This document shows, one piece after another, positions 17,979-26,074 of a DNA stretch of 32,626 nucleotides. Source of the DNA: Betaproteobacteria bacterium (GTDB lineage Bacteria; Pseudomonadota; Gammaproteobacteria; Burkholderiales; Usitatibacteraceae); assembly GCA_016709665.1 (NCBI GenBank), contig JADJMI010000019.1:1-32626 (forward strand). The letters are read 5' to 3'. The notes under the pieces were generated by a model that was not told the DNA's origin, did no database searches, and saw nothing but the letters and a program-made list of their open reading frames with translations. The translations under genes were made by a program, and so were the position numbers. How positions within the stretch are numbered: position 1 is the stretch's first letter; the number at the start of each line of letters is the position of its first letter.

Positions 17979-19583
17979 ATGCTCTCGCCCCGTCGCTGGC
18001 TCTACCTCACCCATCGGTGGGTCGGTATCGCCGTGTGCCTGCTCATGGCGATGTGGTTCGTCTCGGGCGTGGTGATGATGTACGTGGGCTATCCCAAGCT
18101 CACGCAGGCCGAACGGCTTGCGCGCCTGCCGGACCTGAAGCTGCCCGACGGGTGCTGCATCGCACCGGTGGAGGCGGCAAAGGCCGGTTCGCGGGATGGT
18201 GACAAGGGCGCGGAAGCCCGGGGCGCGCGGGGAGGGCGGGAGGGCACGGAGCTTCGCCTCGCGATGCTCGCGGACCGCCCCACCTGGTTCGCCTCTTCGG
18301 GAAGGCGCGGCACGGCGAGCGTGGACGCCGTCTCGGGCGAGGTGGCGAAGGCGTTCGATGGCGAATACGCCGTGCGCGCGGCCCGGGCCTTCGCGCCCGA
18401 TGCCGCGCCGCGCTTCGTCGAGACGACGCGGCAGGACATCTTCACGGTGTCGCGCGCGCTCGATCCCCATCGCCCCCTGCATCTCGTGGCGCTGGATGAC
18501 GCGGAGGGGACGGAGCTGTACGTGTCGTCGCGCACGGGCGAGGTCGTGCGCGATTCGACGCGCTTCGAGCGCGGCTGGAACTGGCTCGGCTCGATCCTGC
18601 ACTGGTTCTACCCGGTGCGCGGCGAGTGGGGCGATCCGTGGCGCTCGGACGCGATCATCTACACCTCGCTGGCCGGGTCGGTGCTGTGCGTCCTGGGCAT
18701 CTGGGTCGGAATCCTGCGCTGGCGCGTGCGCGGGCGCTTCAAGTCCGGCTCGAAGAGCCCGTATCGGGACGGATGGATGAAATGGCATCACGTCGCGGGG
18801 TTGCTGTTCGGGCTCGTCACGCTCACGTGGGTGTTCAGCGGGCTGATGTCGATGAACCCCTGGAAGATATTCGATGGCCCCGGCGTGCGGCCGGATGCCT
18901 CCGTGTTGGCGGGCGTGAAGCTGGAGCGGGCGCGCTTCGCGCTCACGCCGCAGGAGGCTATCGCGCGCGCGGGCCTGCCGGTCCGCGAACTCTCGATCCG
19001 GCTCTTCGACGGGAAGGCCTGGTACGTGGCCCATGGGCCGGATGGCTCGACACGGCTCCTGGACGCGGGCGATGCCCAGGCGGCGCCCTTGGCGGCGTTC
19101 GACGAGGCGAGGCTGCGGGCGCTGGCCGATAACCTGCTGCCGGGACACAAGCCGGTGCGGTTCGAGCGGCTCGACGCGTACGACAATTACTACTACGCGC
19201 GCCGGCCGCACACGATGACCGGGCACGTGGAGCGCAAGTTGCCCATCTACCGCGTGGCCTACGACGACCCGGCGAACACGTGGGTGCACCTCGACCCGCG
19301 CACGGGTTCGATCCAGGGGCGGCTCGACGATCGCGGGCGCGTGAAGCGCTGGCTTTTCGCGTTCCTGCACAGCTTCGACGGCTGGGGGTGGCCGGACCAT
19401 CGGCCGCTTTGGGACGTGGCGTTGATTCTCCTGTCCGCCGGCGGGCTGGTCGTGAGCGGGGGTGGCGTGGTGATCGGCTGGCGGCGGCTCAGGCGCAAGG
19501 CGGGCGAAGGGCGACCGAAGGTGAAGGAACCTGAAGGGGACGCACACCTTAGCGCAGGGGACGCACACCTTCACCCGGGCTGA
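17979..19583 (+). CDS. PepSY-associated membrane protein; C terminus encoded by repeat units
   Basis: Inner-membrane protein of 534 residues of the PepSY-TM type found next to siderophore receptors. It starts with a helix (WVGIAVCLLMAMWFVSGVVM), then a periplasmic PepSY-like region, helices around residues 225-245 and 270-290, a second periplasmic region and a last helix before residue 505. Conserved residues include RWLYLTHRWVG and HSFDGWGWPDHRPLWD. Members are thought to take part in periplasmic iron reduction or siderophore handling. The last 17 residues (PEGDAHLSAGDAHLHPG) are encoded by two copies of the 21-nt repeat, and the stop codon (19581-19583) is the TGA opening a third, inverted copy. 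The ancestral end was probably shortly before. Confidence 0.88.
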   Translation: MLSPRRWLYLTHRWVGIAVCLLMAMWFVSGVVMMYVGYPKLTQAERLARLPDLKLPDGCCIAPVEAAKAGSRDGDKGAEARGARGGREGTELRLAMLADRPTWFASSGRRGTASVDAVSGEVAKAFDGEYAVRAARAFAPDAAPRFVETTRQDIFTVSRALDPHRPLHLVALDDAEGTELYVSSRTGEVVRDSTRFERGWNWLGSILHWFYPVRGEWGDPWRSDAIIYTSLAGSVLCVLGIWVGILRWRVRGRFKSGSKSPYRDGWMKWHHVAGLLFGLVTLTWVFSGLMSMNPWKIFDGPGVRPDASVLAGVKLERARFALTPQEAIARAGLPVRELSIRLFDGKAWYVAHGPDGSTRLLDAGDAQAAPLAAFDEARLRALADNLLPGHKPVRFERLDAYDNYYYARRPHTMTGHVERKLPIYRVAYDDPANTWVHLDPRTGSIQGRLDDRGRVKRWLFAFLHSFDGWGWPDHRPLWDVALILLSAGGLVVSGGGVVIGWRRLRRKAGEGRPKVKEPEGDAHLSAGDAHLHPG

Positions 19584-19601
19584 AGGTGTGCGTCCCCTTC
19601 A
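19532..19601. repeat. REP-like palindromic repeat cluster, locus 2
   Basis: One complete direct-orientation unit with altered end (19532-19552), one direct unit lacking its first bases (19557-19573) and one complete inverted unit (19581-19601). The direct and inverted copies can fold into a long hairpin. The first two lie inside the 3' end of the PepSY gene and are translated; the third provides its stop codon. The 115 bases after the cluster, up to the response regulator gene, hold no clear gene. Confidence 0.9.
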
Positions 19602-19716
19602 GGCGCCAGTCCTTCAGCCCCCCCGGTAACAATTGAAAGACTCGGCAAGGAAGCGTCGCCGGGATTCCGGCCGCCCGGGGCTAGAGTATCCTTCCGTCAC
19701 ATCCGCCGAGGGACCG

Positions 19717-20469
19717 ATGTACGCCCCCATGCAGACCCGCACGACCGCCCCGCCGCCGCCCGTCCAAGCCGCCACGCCCCGTCCCAAGGTGCTGCTGGTG
19801 GAAGACAACGCGCGCCTCGCGGCTTCCATCCGCGAATACCTCGAGAAGCACCAGGTGGAGGTGCACGTCGAGGGCGATGGCCTTGCCGCCGCCGGCCGCA
19901 TCGAGCGCCTGCGCCCGGACCTGGTCATCCTCGACCTGATGCTTCCCGGCAAGGACGGCCTCGCCATCTGCCGCGAACTTCGCCGAACGGACCGGACGCC
20001 CGTCCTCATGCTCACGGCCAAAGGGGAGGACATCGACCAGGTGCTGGGTTTGGAGATGGGTGCCGACGACTACGTGGTGAAGCCGGTCGAGCCCCGCGTG
20101 CTCCTCGCCCGCATCGAGGCGATCCTGCGCCGCGCCCGGCCAGCGTCCGCACCGAACCGGGAGGCGAAACTCGCCGCCGGCCGCCTGGAGATCGACTGCG
20201 CCCGCCGCAGCGCCACCATCGGCGGAAACTACGTCGAACTCACGACCGGCGATTTCGACATCCTTTGGCTGCTCGCCTCCAAGCAGGGCACGGTCGTCAC
20301 CCGGGACGAGATCCTGCGGGTCGTGCGCGGCATCGATTACGATGGCCTCGACCGCTCCATCGATGCCCGCATCTGCCGGTTGCGCCGCAAGCTCCACGAA
20401 GCGGGAGGGGCCGAATCCATGATCAAGACCGTCCGGCTGCGCGGCTATCTGTTCGCCGGGGACGCCTGA
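19717..20469 (+). CDS. OmpR-family response regulator, RstA-like
   Basis: DNA-binding response regulator of 250 residues. A Pro/Ala-rich N-terminal extension of about 22 residues precedes the receiver (KVLLVEDNARL). The phosphoacceptor is Asp73 in LVILDLMLPGKDG; Thr and Lys switch residues are in LMLTAKGED and VVKPVEP. The winged-helix domain has DGLDRSIDARICRLRRKL and ends TVRLRGYLFAGDA, which is RstA-like. A GAGGGA Shine-Dalgarno precedes ATG 19717. Its partner kinase follows, but four tandem repeat hairpins separate the two genes. It lies just downstream of the TonB/PepSY unit, which it may control. Confidence 0.93.
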   Translation: MYAPMQTRTTAPPPPVQAATPRPKVLLVEDNARLAASIREYLEKHQVEVHVEGDGLAAAGRIERLRPDLVILDLMLPGKDGLAICRELRRTDRTPVLMLTAKGEDIDQVLGLEMGADDYVVKPVEPRVLLARIEAILRRARPASAPNREAKLAAGRLEIDCARRSATIGGNYVELTTGDFDILWLLASKQGTVVTRDEILRVVRGIDYDGLDRSIDARICRLRRKLHEAGGAESMIKTVRLRGYLFAGDA

Positions 20470-20471
20470 AC

Positions 20472-20574
20472 CGAAAGTGTGCGTCCCCTTCAGCCCGGCT
20501 GAAGGGGTGCGTCCCCTTCACGAAGCCTGAAAGTGTGCGTCCCCTTCAGCGCCTGAAGGTGTGCGTCCCCTTCA
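20472..20574. repeat. REP-like palindromic repeat cluster, locus 3 (four tandem units)
   Basis: Four units all in the inverted orientation at 20472-20492, 20500-20520, 20528-20548 and 20554-20574, with GC-rich spacers of 7, 7 and 5 bases. The second unit has perfect eight-base arms (TGAAGGGG and CCCCTTCA) around TGCGT; the others have G-T or single mismatches. The array fills almost the whole gap between a response regulator and its kinase, and leaves only six bases (ATAATC) before the kinase start codon. Confidence 0.92.
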
Positions 20575-20580
20575 ATAATC

Positions 20581-21879
20581 ATGCTCCGCCTCTTCTTTCG
20601 CCTCTACCTCTTCCTGATGCTGCCGGCCACGGCGGCGTTCGTGGGGTTCATGTACCTCACGGACCAGGTGATGGCCCAGATGCACAAGGAGGACATGCGC
20701 AAGCGCGCGGGCGTGGCGTTCGACCGGGCCGAGCGCATCCTCACCGCGAAGGAAGTGCCCAACTGGGAGGGCCGGCTCAAGGAGATCGAGGCCACCTTCC
20801 GCATCGAGCATCGCGTCGTCCCCAAGACCGAGGCGGACCACGACTGGTTCATGTCCAGCTCGGAGAAGGAGCGCCTCGCCGCCGGCGACATCGCCTTCCG
20901 CGACCGCCCGGGCGGCGGGCAGGTGTACCTGAGGAACCTCAAGGACGGCAGCGGCGTCCTGCGCATCGAGTGGGTGGGCCTCTACGAGTACCTCACCATC
21001 TACTACGCGATCATCGTGGCGCTGGTGACGCTGGGCCTGTCGCTGATCCTGCTGCGGTGGGTGCGCCCGCTCTACCGCGACCTCGAGAACCTCACGGCGG
21101 CGGCCGGCCGCCTGGGCGAAGGCGACCTCGCCGCCCGCGCGGCGGTGGGCAGGTCCTCGCTCGTCGAGCCCATCGCCGGCGCCTTCAACGCGATGACCGA
21201 GCGCATCCAGCGCCTGCTCACCAGCCACCGCGACCTCGAGCAGGGCGTCGCCCACGAGCTGCGCACGCCCCTTGCGCAACTGAAGTTCGACCTGGAGCTC
21301 GCCCGCTCCAGCGCGACGGCCGAGGAACGCGAGGAACGCTTCGCCTCGATGTCGCGCGACGTGGCGGACCTCGAGGAGCTGGTGAACGAGCTCCTGCTCA
21401 TCGCGAACCTGCGCCAGGCCCCGCCCTACAGCCCGAAGGCCATTCCCGCGCGCGTGCTGATCGACGACGTCATCCGCCGCGCCAAGGACGAGATGCGCGC
21501 CTTCGGCCGCGACATCGCCATCGAGCCGCCGAAGAACCTGCCCGAGACGTTCGACTGCGACGGCAAGTTCCTCGCGCGGGCCCTCGTGAACGTGGTGAGG
21601 AACGCCGTGCTGCACGCGAGGAGCCGCGTCGTGCTCACGGTGGAGCAGGCCGCCGGCCGCACGACCGTGCACGTGGACGACGACGGCCCGGGCATCGCGC
21701 CCTCGGACCGCGAGCGCCTCTTCGCGCCCTTCACGCGTGCCGAATCGAGCCGCGATCGCGAGACGGGGGGCGTGGGGCTGGGGCTCGCCATCGTGAAGAG
21801 CGTCGCCGAATGGCACGGCGGCAGCGCGCGCATCCAGGATTCGCCCCTGGGCGGGGCGCGCGTGTCCATCGCCTGGTAG
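20581..21879 (+). CDS. Sensor histidine kinase, RstB-like
   Basis: Inner-membrane kinase of 432 residues. N-terminal helix FFRLYLFLMLPATAAFVGFM, a periplasmic domain of about 110 residues, a second helix near residues 136-160, HAMP linker, then the phosphoacceptor block AHELRTPLAQL (His225). ATPase motifs are N-box NVVRNAVLHA, G1 DDDGPGIAP and G2 VGLGLAIV. The ATG at 20581 gives the expected RstB-like N terminus. The bases just upstream are repeat sequence (C-rich, no Shine-Dalgarno), so translation may be weak or depend on the hairpins. It pairs with the RstA-like regulator upstream. Confidence 0.92.
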   Translation: MLRLFFRLYLFLMLPATAAFVGFMYLTDQVMAQMHKEDMRKRAGVAFDRAERILTAKEVPNWEGRLKEIEATFRIEHRVVPKTEADHDWFMSSSEKERLAAGDIAFRDRPGGGQVYLRNLKDGSGVLRIEWVGLYEYLTIYYAIIVALVTLGLSLILLRWVRPLYRDLENLTAAAGRLGEGDLAARAAVGRSSLVEPIAGAFNAMTERIQRLLTSHRDLEQGVAHELRTPLAQLKFDLELARSSATAEEREERFASMSRDVADLEELVNELLLIANLRQAPPYSPKAIPARVLIDDVIRRAKDEMRAFGRDIAIEPPKNLPETFDCDGKFLARALVNVVRNAVLHARSRVVLTVEQAAGRTTVHVDDDGPGIAPSDRERLFAPFTRAESSRDRETGGVGLGLAIVKSVAEWHGGSARIQDSPLGGARVSIAW

Positions 21880-21904
21880 CGTCCGGCCGCGCGAACCCCC
21901 GGGG

Positions 21905-24900
21905 CTACTTCGCGCTTCGCGGCGCGGCCTTCTTCTTCGCGGCGACCTTCTTGCGCGGCGCCGCGCCCGCCTTCTCGCGGACTTTCGCTTCGCCGGAGCG
22001 CGGACCGCCGGCGGGCACCGCGCCTTTCGCGAGCCATGCCTCGAGTTCCGCGGACGGCAAGGGGCGGCAGGCGAGGTAGCCCTGATAGGCCGTGCAGCCA
22101 TGGGCCTTCAGGAATTCGAGCTGCTCGGGGCGCTCCACGCCTTCGGCCACCACTTCCAGCGACAACCCGCGCGCGAGGCCCGTGACCGCCGCGACGATGG
22201 TCGCGCCCCCGCCCAGCCCCGCGCGGCGCCCGCCTTCGATGTCCGCGACGAAGCTCTTGTCGATCTTGAGCGTGTCCACCGGCAGGTGGCGCAGGTGCGA
22301 CAGGCTCGAGAAGCCCGTGCCGAAATCGTCGATGGCGATGCGAAAGCCCATGCGCCGGAGCTTGCCGAGCGTGAGGCTCACGCCCTCGAGGTCGCGCACC
22401 ATGCTCGTCTCCGTGATCTCGAGCTCGAGCCACGTGGGCGAGCAGCCCGTGCGCGTGACGATGCCCTCGAGCTCCGAGACGATGGTGGAATCGCGCAGCT
22501 GGCTCGCCGAGAGGTTCACGCTCACGATGAAGTCGCCGATGCCGGCGTTGCGCCACGCCGCCGCCTGCGTGCTCGCGGCCACCAGCACCCAGTGGCCGAG
22601 GTCGCGCATGAGGCCCGTCTCCTCCGCGAGGGGGATGAAGGCGTGGGGCTGCACGAGGCCGCGCTTCTCGTCGCGCCAGCGAAGGAGCGATTCGACGTGC
22701 GTGACGCGGCCCGTGGCCACCTCGAGGATCGGCTGGTAGTGCAGCTCGAAGGCGTCCTTCTTGAGCGCGCGGCGCAGCGCCTGCTCGACGCCGAGGCGCT
22801 CGTCGCGCCGCTGGGCGAGCGCGTGCGAGAAGGCGCGGTAGCTGTTCCGGCCCAGCTCCTTGGCGTGGTACATCGCCGCGTCGGCGTTCTTGAGGAGCGT
22901 GTCGGCGTCCTGGCCGTCCTCGGGGTAGACCGCGAAGCCCAGGCTCGCGCTCACCTGCACGTCGTGGCCCTCGATCGGGAAGGGGCGCATCACGTCCTCG
23001 AGGATCTTCTGCGCCACGCGATCGGGGCCGCCGTCGCCCTCCAGGTCCTCCAGCAGCACGACGAACTCGTCGCCCGACAGGCGCACGAGCAGGTCGCTCT
23101 GGCGCAGCGCCCCGCGCACGCGCCGCGCCAGGCTCCTGAGCAGCTCGTCGCCCACGCGGTGGCCCAGGGTGTCGTTCACGTCCTTGAAGTGGTCGAGGTC
23201 CAGGAACATCAGCGCCACGCGGTGCCCGAAGCGCTGCGCGCGCGCCATGGCGGTGGCGAGGCGCTCGGTGAGCATGATCCGGTTGGGCAGCCCCGTGAGC
23301 CCGTCGTGCGTGGCCATGAACTGCAGGCGCTCCTCGGCCTGGATGCGCGAGGAGACGTCCTGCGCGAGCGACAGGAGCGAGACCAGGCGCCCGTCCGAAT
23401 CGCGCAGCACGGAGTTGTGCCACTCCACCCAGATCACCGAGCCGTCCTTGCGGTAGTTGCGGTTGAGGATGGTGGCCTGGGCGTCCGGGCCGTTCATCAG
23501 GCGGCGCACCATCGAGCCCACCGCGGCCCGGTCGTCCTCGAACACCAGGCGCCAGGTGTCGAGCGAACGGCCCAGCACCTCGTCCGCCTTCCACCCGAAG
23601 AGCGATTCCGAGCGGCCCGACCAGCGGATGGCGCGCAGCTGCGGGTCCCACTCGATCACCGCGAGCGGCGTGTTGTCGAAGTGCGCCGACAGGATGCTGT
23701 TGGCGCGGCGCAGCTCCTCCTGCACCGACTTCTGCTCGTGGATGTCGCTCGTGGTCGAGTAGTAGCCGCCGAAGCGCCCCTGCCCGTCCAGCCGCGGCGT
23801 GAGGCGCACGATCATCCACCGGGCCGTGCCGTCGGCGTGCTCGACCAGGCGCTCGAAGGACACCGTCTCGCCGGCCATGACGCGCTGCACGTGGGGCTGC
23901 AGGCGCTTCCAGCGCACCTCGCCCAGCACCTCCTCGACGGTGCGGCCGATCACCTCGCCCGCCGGCCTGCCGATGTAGCGCAGGAACCCCGCGTTGGCGT
24001 AGCGGTAGCGCAGCTGCGCGTCCACGTACACCATCGGGGTGGGCACGGAATCGATCACGTTGCGCATCTCGCGTTCCTTCTCCTCCAGCGAGGACTGCGC
24101 CACCTTGATGTCGTGCACGTCGTTCGAGACGACGTAATAGCCCAGCACGCGCCCCCGCCCGTCCTTGCGGGGCGTGAGCTTCACGCGCACCCAGCGCTCC
24201 TCGCCCGTGCCCGCGATGGGGATCCGGCGCTCGTAGAACGCGCTCTCGCCGCGCTTCACGCGGGCGATCTGCGGGGCCAGGGTTTCCATCACCTCCGGCG
24301 GGTAGACGTCCTCCGGGAACTTGCCCAGGGCCCACTCGCGGGTGAATCCGCGCGTCTCGAGGAAGACGTTGTTCACGAAGGTGCAGCCGCGCTCGAGGTC
24401 CACGAACACCATGGCCTCGGGGATGTTCTCGGCGAAGAAGCGCAGCTCCTCTTCGCGGGCGCGCAGCTGTTCCTGCGCCGTCTTGAGCTCGTGGATGTCC
24501 GTGCCGACGACGTAGTAGCCGCCGAACTCGCCCGAGGCGTCCATGAGCGGCACGAGGCGCACGCGGATCCAGCGGCCGCGCCCGCCCGCGGGCCCCGCGA
24601 GGCGCTCGTAGGAGCACGTCTCGCCCTGGCGCAGGCGTTCGATGAAGGGCTCGAAGTAATCCCGGGCCGCCTCGCCCAGCGCCTCGTGCACCGTGCGGCC
24701 GATGATCGATTCCGCGCGCTCGCCGCGGATCTTCTCGAAGCCCTTGTTCACCCACTGGTAGCGCCAGTCGGGGCCGATGAAGGCGACGGCCTCGGGGATG
24801 TTCTCGGCGTAGAAGCGCAGCTCGCGCTCCTGGCGCTCGATCGCCTCGCGCAGGCGCCGGTCGTCGTCGATGTCGATGACGATCGAATAGAGGCCGGCCA

Positions 24901-25999
24901 CCTTGCCGTCGGCCCCCTTGTCCGGGATGAGCGTCACGCGGATCCAGCGCAGCTTGCCGCCCGGCACGCGGCCGCGGCGCTCGTAGACGACGTTCTCGCC
25001 GGCGAGGGCGCGCTGGAGGAAAGGCATCACCTCGCGCAGGACCTCCGGCTCGTAGATCTCGTCGAGACGGCGTCCGACGGCGATGGCCGGGTCGAGCTCG
25101 GGCACCCAGTCGAGGCCCGGCGTGTTGGCGAACCGGAAGCGCAGGTCCGCGTCGATGTAGGCCATCGGCACGCCCACGTTGTCCGACACCAGCTGCAGCC
25201 ACCGGCGGCTTTCGATGAGGGACTGCTTGAGACGGTGGTCCTCCTCGATGTCGATCACCACGACGAGCACGCCGCGCACGGCGCCGGCCTCGTCGCGATC
25301 CGGGATCATGTGGCCGCGGATGCGCCGGTTCGCACGGCCGGGCCACAGGGCCTCGCGCTCGTAGGTGACGGCCTCGCCCGCGAACGCGCGGTCGAGCAGC
25401 GGCTGGGAGGCGGCGAGCACCTCCGGCGGGGCGAGCTCCAGGTAGTGGTGCCCCTCCATCTCGGTGCGCGCCTTGCCCGCCCACGCGAGCGAGGGCTCGT
25501 TCGCGAAGCGCACGACCATGTCGCGGCCGATGTAGGTGATGGGGAACCCGACGCTGTCGGTGATGAGGCGCAGCTGCCGTTCCTGCTCGCGCACGCGCTC
25601 CTCGGCGTCCTTCAGGTGCTGGATGTCGGAGAGCACGACGGCCACGCCCACCACGGCGCCGCGAAGGCGGATGGGCGCGTAGTGCGCGCGAACCCAGCGG
25701 CCGGCGTTCGGCCCCTCGAAGGTGCGGCGGTCGAAGGTGAGCGATTCGCCGGCGAGCGCGCGGGCGAGGGCCTTGCGCCGGTCGTCCACGGGCTGGCGGT
25801 CGAAGGCGTGCGCGGGCGACTTGCCGTAGAGCGCCTCCACCGGGCGGCCGACGAACGCGGCGTAGAGGGCGTTGGCGTAGCGGTAGGCGAGCTTCGCGTC
25901 GAGCACGCAGGCCGGCAGGCCCATCAGGTCGAGACCCGGGCGGATTTCCGGCAGGAGGGAGCCGAGGGCGTCGGGCCGCTCGGTGTGGGTCGATTCCAT
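21905..25999 (-). CDS. Seven-PAS diguanylate cyclase/phosphodiesterase (GGDEF-EAL) with basic tail
   Basis: Cytoplasmic-looking protein of 1364 residues for cyclic-di-GMP turnover; no membrane helix or signal peptide is evident. Seven PAS domains begin at about residues 22, 141, 266, 394, 517, 643 and 766, each with a PAC-like end. The GGDEF domain starts near 890: its active motif is SGDEF (about residue 976), with an inhibitory-site motif RQSD five residues before it. The EAL domain starts near 1086; the signature reads ESL instead of EAL but keeps the catalytic Glu, and NLSASQL, EITETSMV, DDFGTGFSSLSHL and EVVAEGVE are all present. Both activities are therefore possible. The last 26 residues are Lys/Ala-rich, including APRKKVAAKKKAAPRSAK. 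Start ATG 25999 lies 18 bases after a probable transcription start. Confidence 0.95.
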   Translation of the reverse strand: MESTHTERPDALGSLLPEIRPGLDLMGLPACVLDAKLAYRYANALYAAFVGRPVEALYGKSPAHAFDRQPVDDRRKALARALAGESLTFDRRTFEGPNAGRWVRAHYAPIRLRGAVVGVAVVLSDIQHLKDAEERVREQERQLRLITDSVGFPITYIGRDMVVRFANEPSLAWAGKARTEMEGHHYLELAPPEVLAASQPLLDRAFAGEAVTYEREALWPGRANRRIRGHMIPDRDEAGAVRGVLVVVIDIEEDHRLKQSLIESRRWLQLVSDNVGVPMAYIDADLRFRFANTPGLDWVPELDPAIAVGRRLDEIYEPEVLREVMPFLQRALAGENVVYERRGRVPGGKLRWIRVTLIPDKGADGKVAGLYSIVIDIDDDRRLREAIERQERELRFYAENIPEAVAFIGPDWRYQWVNKGFEKIRGERAESIIGRTVHEALGEAARDYFEPFIERLRQGETCSYERLAGPAGGRGRWIRVRLVPLMDASGEFGGYYVVGTDIHELKTAQEQLRAREEELRFFAENIPEAMVFVDLERGCTFVNNVFLETRGFTREWALGKFPEDVYPPEVMETLAPQIARVKRGESAFYERRIPIAGTGEERWVRVKLTPRKDGRGRVLGYYVVSNDVHDIKVAQSSLEEKEREMRNVIDSVPTPMVYVDAQLRYRYANAGFLRYIGRPAGEVIGRTVEEVLGEVRWKRLQPHVQRVMAGETVSFERLVEHADGTARWMIVRLTPRLDGQGRFGGYYSTTSDIHEQKSVQEELRRANSILSAHFDNTPLAVIEWDPQLRAIRWSGRSESLFGWKADEVLGRSLDTWRLVFEDDRAAVGSMVRRLMNGPDAQATILNRNYRKDGSVIWVEWHNSVLRDSDGRLVSLLSLAQDVSSRIQAEERLQFMATHDGLTGLPNRIMLTERLATAMARAQRFGHRVALMFLDLDHFKDVNDTLGHRVGDELLRSLARRVRGALRQSDLLVRLSGDEFVVLLEDLEGDGGPDRVAQKILEDVMRPFPIEGHDVQVSASLGFAVYPEDGQDADTLLKNADAAMYHAKELGRNSYRAFSHALAQRRDERLGVEQALRRALKKDAFELHYQPILEVATGRVTHVESLLRWRDEKRGLVQPHAFIPLAEETGLMRDLGHWVLVAASTQAAAWRNAGIGDFIVSVNLSASQLRDSTIVSELEGIVTRTGCSPTWLELEITETSMVRDLEGVSLTLGKLRRMGFRIAIDDFGTGFSSLSHLRHLPVDTLKIDKSFVADIEGGRRAGLGGGATIVAAVTGLARGLSLEVVAEGVERPEQLEFLKAHGCTAYQGYLACRPLPSAELEAWLAKGAVPAGGPRSGEAKVREKAGAAPRKKVAAKKKAAPRSAK

Positions 26000-26023
26000 G
26001 GGCTTGGCGGGCGTGGGGTCACA

Positions 26024-26051
26024 GTTTATAGCGGCCGGTTCATTCCCCCAA
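26024..26051 (-). promoter_or_regulatory. Candidate sigma-70 promoter for the seven-PAS gene
   Basis: On the minus strand TTGGGG (-35, 26046-26051) and TATAAA (-10, 26024-26029) are separated by 16 bases. Transcription would start around 26017, about 18 bases before the ATG at 25999. It lies in the 75-base gap between this gene and the divergent beta-lyase gene. Confidence 0.4.
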
Positions 26052-26074
26052 GCGAAGCCGGTAAACTCGACCGG

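Noticed and set aside
20472..20574. Tandem repeats as a CRISPR array
   Set aside because: Repeats are 21 nt and imperfect, spacers only 5-7 bases and GC-rich, and no cas genes are present.
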